Assembly: GCA_025602905.1 (NCBI GenBank)
Contig: JAHLKI010000012.1
Location: 372,001-436,000, forward strand
Length of the DNA stretch: 64,000 nt
Origin: Phlyctochytrium arcticum
Taxonomy: Eukaryota; Chytridiomycota; Chytridiomycetes; Chytridiales; Chytridiaceae
Direction: 5' to 3'
Shown here piece by piece: positions 60,704 through 64,000 of the stretch. Numbering within the stretch: the first letter of the stretch is position 1; each line of letters opens with the position of its first letter. A program made the position numbers and the translations under genes. The notes under the pieces were generated by a model. It did not search any database. It was not told the origin of the DNA and was given only the letters and a program-made list of their open reading frames with translations.

Positions 60704-61151
60704 TGCTAGTGTTACGATTTGATCTTTAAAGTTGTAGAGATTTGTTATGCAGCATCGTCTATAATGTCCTCCACATCGTCCCAAGCGGAGAGTTCCTAGT
60801 TAGCGGCGATGCAACGGCCAATTATAGTGTCACGTGTCGGGCTGAATGTGTTAAGATTCCACTGCAAGGCAAACTTCCTCATATATAACTTGTGCTATGA
60901 TGCTCCCCTGTTTATTTTACACTTGACCGATTATCAATACACTTCTACGAACCATAATTCTTAACAGAATGTCATTGCCATTTGCGCAGCAGCCGTCGGC
61001 GAAATGAACGAACGTTATTGGGATAGACATCTGTGCTAGAGATATGGAGTAGAAATACATGTATAGCAAGCGACAACCCAAGTGAAAAACGCATCAGAGG
61101 GGGCCTTGGGATTGGGGCTCAGCTTATAAGCTGCGTAGTCAGAAAACTCTC
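60704..61151. other. Intergenic region upstream of the SEC7-type gene
   Basis: The interval of about 450 bp between the SEC7-type start and the stop of the DUF1772-like gene holds a promoter and a 3' flank only, as far as can be seen. Confidence 0.5.
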
Positions 61152-61681
61152 TTAAGAGATGTAACGAGCAGGCCAGACCAAGGCACCGAATCCAATGGTA
61201 GCAGCGGCAACACGGACCCAGTGCATAACGTTCCAGTTCCTGAACAAGGTCCAGGTGGTCTCGCCCGTGAGGGCATCAGTGGTGGTAAGCAATCGCTTGT
61301 TGACGGGCATGATCACGGCGAACGTGTATGCAGGGATAAAGGCAAAAGCAGCGGCGGCAACGTAAAAGCGGTGAGCCTTGGTGGCCAGACCGAGAGCCAA
61401 GCTCGAGCCGGTAGCGATCGTGGCCAATGCAGCTTGGAGACGGGCCGCACGGGGGTAAGAGTGCTATCACAATCAATGCATCAGGGAATGATCCTTGTAC
61501 GAGAGATCAAAGCAACAAAATGTACCTGAAACTGGCGGCGAGAGGCCTCGGCAGTAGAGGCATAGCGGGAAGGGTGTTCAACGGCGGAAACGTACAGAGC
61601 AGCGCCGGTAAACAAGCCGGCAGAGGTCACGGCCGTCGAAACCAGGGCGTTCACAACACGGGGATCATCAAGGTGGACCAT
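61152..61681 (-). CDS. Small four-helix membrane protein of the DUF1772 type
   Basis: Two exons on the minus strand, 61681-61526 and 61463-61152, encode 155 aa. Four hydrophobic helices are evident: VNALVSTAVTSAGLFTGAAL; AALATIATGSSLALGLA; FYVAAAAFAFIPAYTFAVIM; and VRVAAATIGFGALVW. Conserved polar features are VEHPSR, MPVNKRLL and the W-x-x-x-NWNVMHWVR segment, typical of DUF1772/anthrone-oxygenase-like proteins (VxHPxR, PxNxxL, W..LH..R). Some members act in polyketide pathways but most are uncharacterised, and no biosynthetic neighbours are present here. Function is therefore not assigned. Confidence 0.8.
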
Positions 61682-61950
61682 CTTTTTGCAGTCTGGGTTG
61701 GTAAAAGTACGGAGGGTCTTTGTCTGATCTGATCTAATGGAGATGGAATTTGAAAGACGATGGACTGGGGACTTTCGCTTTGGATTTGCTACACGTCACG
61801 GCTTCAAGCCACGACCCAGCCTCGCACATTTGGAAAAAGTTGGCGCTAGTCATGGGAAAATTAGAAACATTAGGAAGATGTACAATATGCAGAGAAAGGA
61901 AATAGATGTATGAATTGGGGAAAATGTCTCAGATGCAAAGTCCAAAAGTC

Positions 61951-64000
61951 CTATACAGTAGGGGCGCGTTTGACTTCTCCCGACCGTGAAAACGTCGGCC
62001 GGACCTTGGACGTCCTCAGCATGCTAATCAAGAGATCAGCGGGTATACCGTCGACTTTCAATGCGGTGGGCTTGCGTTTCAAAATCTTTGATACCGCGTC
62101 GTCGACATCAAGCTCCTTCATGGACACTACGGGCGGCGGAAGGGAAGTTGGGCGCGCTGGCCGGGTGGGTGAAGTGGATGAATTGGTCGTCGATGTGGCA
62201 ATGGAGACTCGCTTAGGAGACTCGCCGACCAAGGAAGCATCGGCTGGCGGCACCGGCGATGCATGTCGCGCGGGTGAGAGGTTCGGGGATTTGGGCATGG
62301 GGGTTGGGGCAGGCACGTCCAGAGTCTGGGCAATGGAGCCGGTCGACAACGTAGACGGCGGTGCAGAGGGCGCTTCTGCAGCACTTGCCAGCACCGTAGT
62401 ACTTTTGTGACGGTCCTCCTTTGGACTATTGCTTTCTATGGAGCGCGCCAAAAACTCAGGTGTCAATTTGACACCCTCATCCCGAATGATGATTCCACTC
62501 GCCAACTCAAACTGCCGTTTAACTTCCTTGATCCGTGTCGGAATGCCCTGTACCACCCGTCGAAGCTCCCAAACTGACGTCCCCTCAAACACGGTACGCA
62601 GCGCATCGCCCATGTTGCGAATATCAGCAATCGTTTCCACCAGTTGTGCATGAGCCGAAACCAATGTCGCGTCAGTCGCCATCAGCTTGGTATAAATCAG
62701 TTGATATTGGGGAAAGTCACTTTGCTCATACTTGAGTCGGTTTTGGTGCCATCGTTCCCAAGCCTGCCGCGTTTTGAGTGAATTGTCCTTGGCTGGCTCC
62801 GGCTCATTGAAGGCAGGCGGTTGCATCGGGAATCGGGGACCAATCGTCAATGCCACCTTGTCCATAACGTGCTGCTTGACTTTGTCGTCAAACCGATACA
62901 TGTGAACAGTAGTCAGAATACGCGATTCGCCCTCTGAATCGACTAGGTCGGTCGACTTGGTATCAGGGAGATCCACTGCCGACGTCCATTCTCGGCCAGG
63001 CCATACCTCCAAAGGTTTAGCAGGCTTGGTAGGCAGATCGTCCAGGAGACGATAACCGATAAGCCAGCCTCTGCGCAGCAGGGTAAAAATGAACCCGCGG
63101 GACGTGTTGGTAATCGTTTTACACTTTTCGGCCAACTCTTCAATGTTGCCTCCAGGCGCTTCCATAAACCCAAGCAGCTAAACACGAGCATATTAATATC
63201 ATATTTCACAAACTCCAAAAAAGAAGGGATCCATACCTCGATAAATAGTTCATTCTTCTCCATTTCGATCTCTTCCTCGGTAGGACCGGCTTTCACGGCT
63301 GGAACTTCTACTTTGGGTGCGGCGGCGGGAGTCTGGATTTTTCGAAGCTTTCGGCGCCGGTTGGGATCGCGGAGCTCGGCCAAAAATGCAGATTGTGCAT
63401 CTACTGGTTCCGCTGCTGCTGCCGGGGTGCCACCTGCCGGCGGGGGCGGTGGTGGTGGTGGGGGACCACCCATTCCTGGCGGAAGGGGTGGTGGTGGGGG
63501 AGGACCACCCATCATTGGCGGAGGTGGTGGGGGAGGGGGAGGACCACTGCGAACAAATGGAGGTGGGGGAGGTGGCGGGGGAGGACCACCCATCATTGGC
63601 GGAGGTGGTGGTGGTGGTGGGGGGCCACCGCGAACAAATGGAGGTGGGGGAGGTGGCGGGGGAGGACCACCCATCATTGGCGGAGGTGGTGGTGGTGGTG
63701 GGGGGCCACCGCGAACAAATGGGGGTGGGGGAGGTGGTGGGGGAGGACCACCGCGCACAAATGGAGGCGGGGGAGGTGGTGGGGGTGGCCCTCCTGCAGA
63801 TGAACTAGTTGAAGGGGGTGGTGGTGGTGGGGGAGCTGGAGGTGGTGCGCTAGCCCTCACTAATGACGGCTGTGGAGGTGCGGGCGGGGGCGGAGGTGGG
63901 CCAGCGGGGGCAAGTTCAGATTGACTTGGGGGGCCACTTTCGGAAATAACGGGAACTTCAATGAAAGGAGTTTGAACGTCTGATGACCCATGGTTTCTCG
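61951..64000 (-). CDS. Polyproline protein with WH2-like motif, 5' end beyond the window
   Basis: Two exons are visible on the minus strand, 64000-63237 (partial, open to the edge) and 63177-61951. The upstream part is acidic and Pro-rich. It is followed by a long FH1-like array of nine-proline blocks alternating with FVRGG and MMGG, coded by 81-bp repeats. After it, DAQSAFLAELRDPNRRRKLR resembles a WH2 actin-binding motif (helix followed by L-x-K-[VIT]-like LRKI). The C-terminal 410 residues (ELFIELLGFMEAPGGNIEEL, FIFTLLRRGWLIGYRLLDDL ... ADLLISMLRTSKVRPTF) are unrecognised. They include a probable coiled coil and a Ser/Pro-rich linker. No FH2 domain is present, so it is not a formin. A role in actin nucleation or profilin recruitment is likely but inferred. 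Confidence 0.75.
63434..63845. repeat. In-frame 81-bp minisatellite coding for polyproline
   Basis: On the plus strand the words GCGAACAAATGG recur near 63549, 63630 and 63711, that is every 81 bp, with a shorter variant unit near 63755. Each unit codes (minus strand) nine prolines, MMGG, nine prolines, FVRGG. The units are nearly identical at DNA level, indicating recent expansion by slippage or unequal exchange. Copy number probably varies between strains. Confidence 0.85.

Noticed and set aside
63313..63924. Glycine-rich plus-strand frame of about 200 codons
   Set aside because: It is the complement of the polyproline repeat; GGN codons opposite CCN give a long open frame by composition alone.

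Overview
The window is nuclear DNA of a eukaryote, most likely a zoosporic (flagellated) fungus of the chytrid type. Genes are dense and lie on both strands. Introns are short (about 45-80 nt, GT...AG), and many genes have several, some more than ten. The gene set is fungal/opisthokont: Miro/Gem1, PEX11, POP3, a SEC7-type Arf-GEF, a GliT-like oxidoreductase and Gdt1. It also includes CFAP70 (axonemal) and POC1 (centriolar), which non-flagellated fungi lack. I place it in Chytridiomycota or a close relative by inference; no species can be named from the sequence alone.

Layout. 1-4.3 kb: a tandem pair of genes for an unrecognised multipass membrane protein. The first copy is broken by one in-frame TGA. 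The duplicated unit also continues off the left edge. 4.9-26.4 kb: a compact housekeeping block with Miro (+), RPN6 (-), PDH E1-alpha (+), CFAP70 (+), a GliT-like oxidoreductase (+), a nucleotidyltransferase-like protein (+), mitochondrial EF-Tu (-), a small Med22-like candidate (+), NIF3 (-), PEX11 (-) and an unrecognised two-repeat protein (-). 26.4-28.4 kb: gene-poor, with a decayed copy of the repeat seen at the left end.

28.4-40.2 kb: the most unusual part. It holds three tandem copies of a receptor gene that encodes a signal peptide, two LamG/concanavalin-like lectin modules, cadherin-like repeats, a Cys-rich stalk, a class C-like seven-helix domain, and a C-terminal exon that looks like a PH domain. 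Copies 1 and 3 are intact (1278 and 1276 aa). Copy 2 has lost the whole ectodomain, and its remaining reading frame is oddly preserved.

40.2-42.7 kb: no gene recognised; it contains a diverged array of repeats of about 155 bp. 42.7-64 kb: Gdt1/TMEM165 (+), an SDHAF1-like LYR protein (-), mitochondrial L7/L12 (+), a 645-aa disordered protein (+), WDR5/Swd3 (-), POP3 (+), POC1 (-), a 2163-aa SEC7/BIG Arf-GEF (-), a DUF1772-like membrane protein (-) and a polyproline/WH2-like protein (-) that runs off the right edge.

There are no operons. Neighbouring housekeeping genes are mostly in divergent or convergent pairs with 60-600 bp between them. Several serve mitochondria (Miro, PDH, EF-Tu, L7/L12, SDHAF1-like). 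CFAP70 and POC1 imply a motile zoospore, and the receptor array would suit a cell that senses surface glycans. That functional link is inference. Exon structures were worked out by eye from splice signals, reading-frame phase and family conservation. For the genes whose exons are listed, the lengths add up to whole codons.
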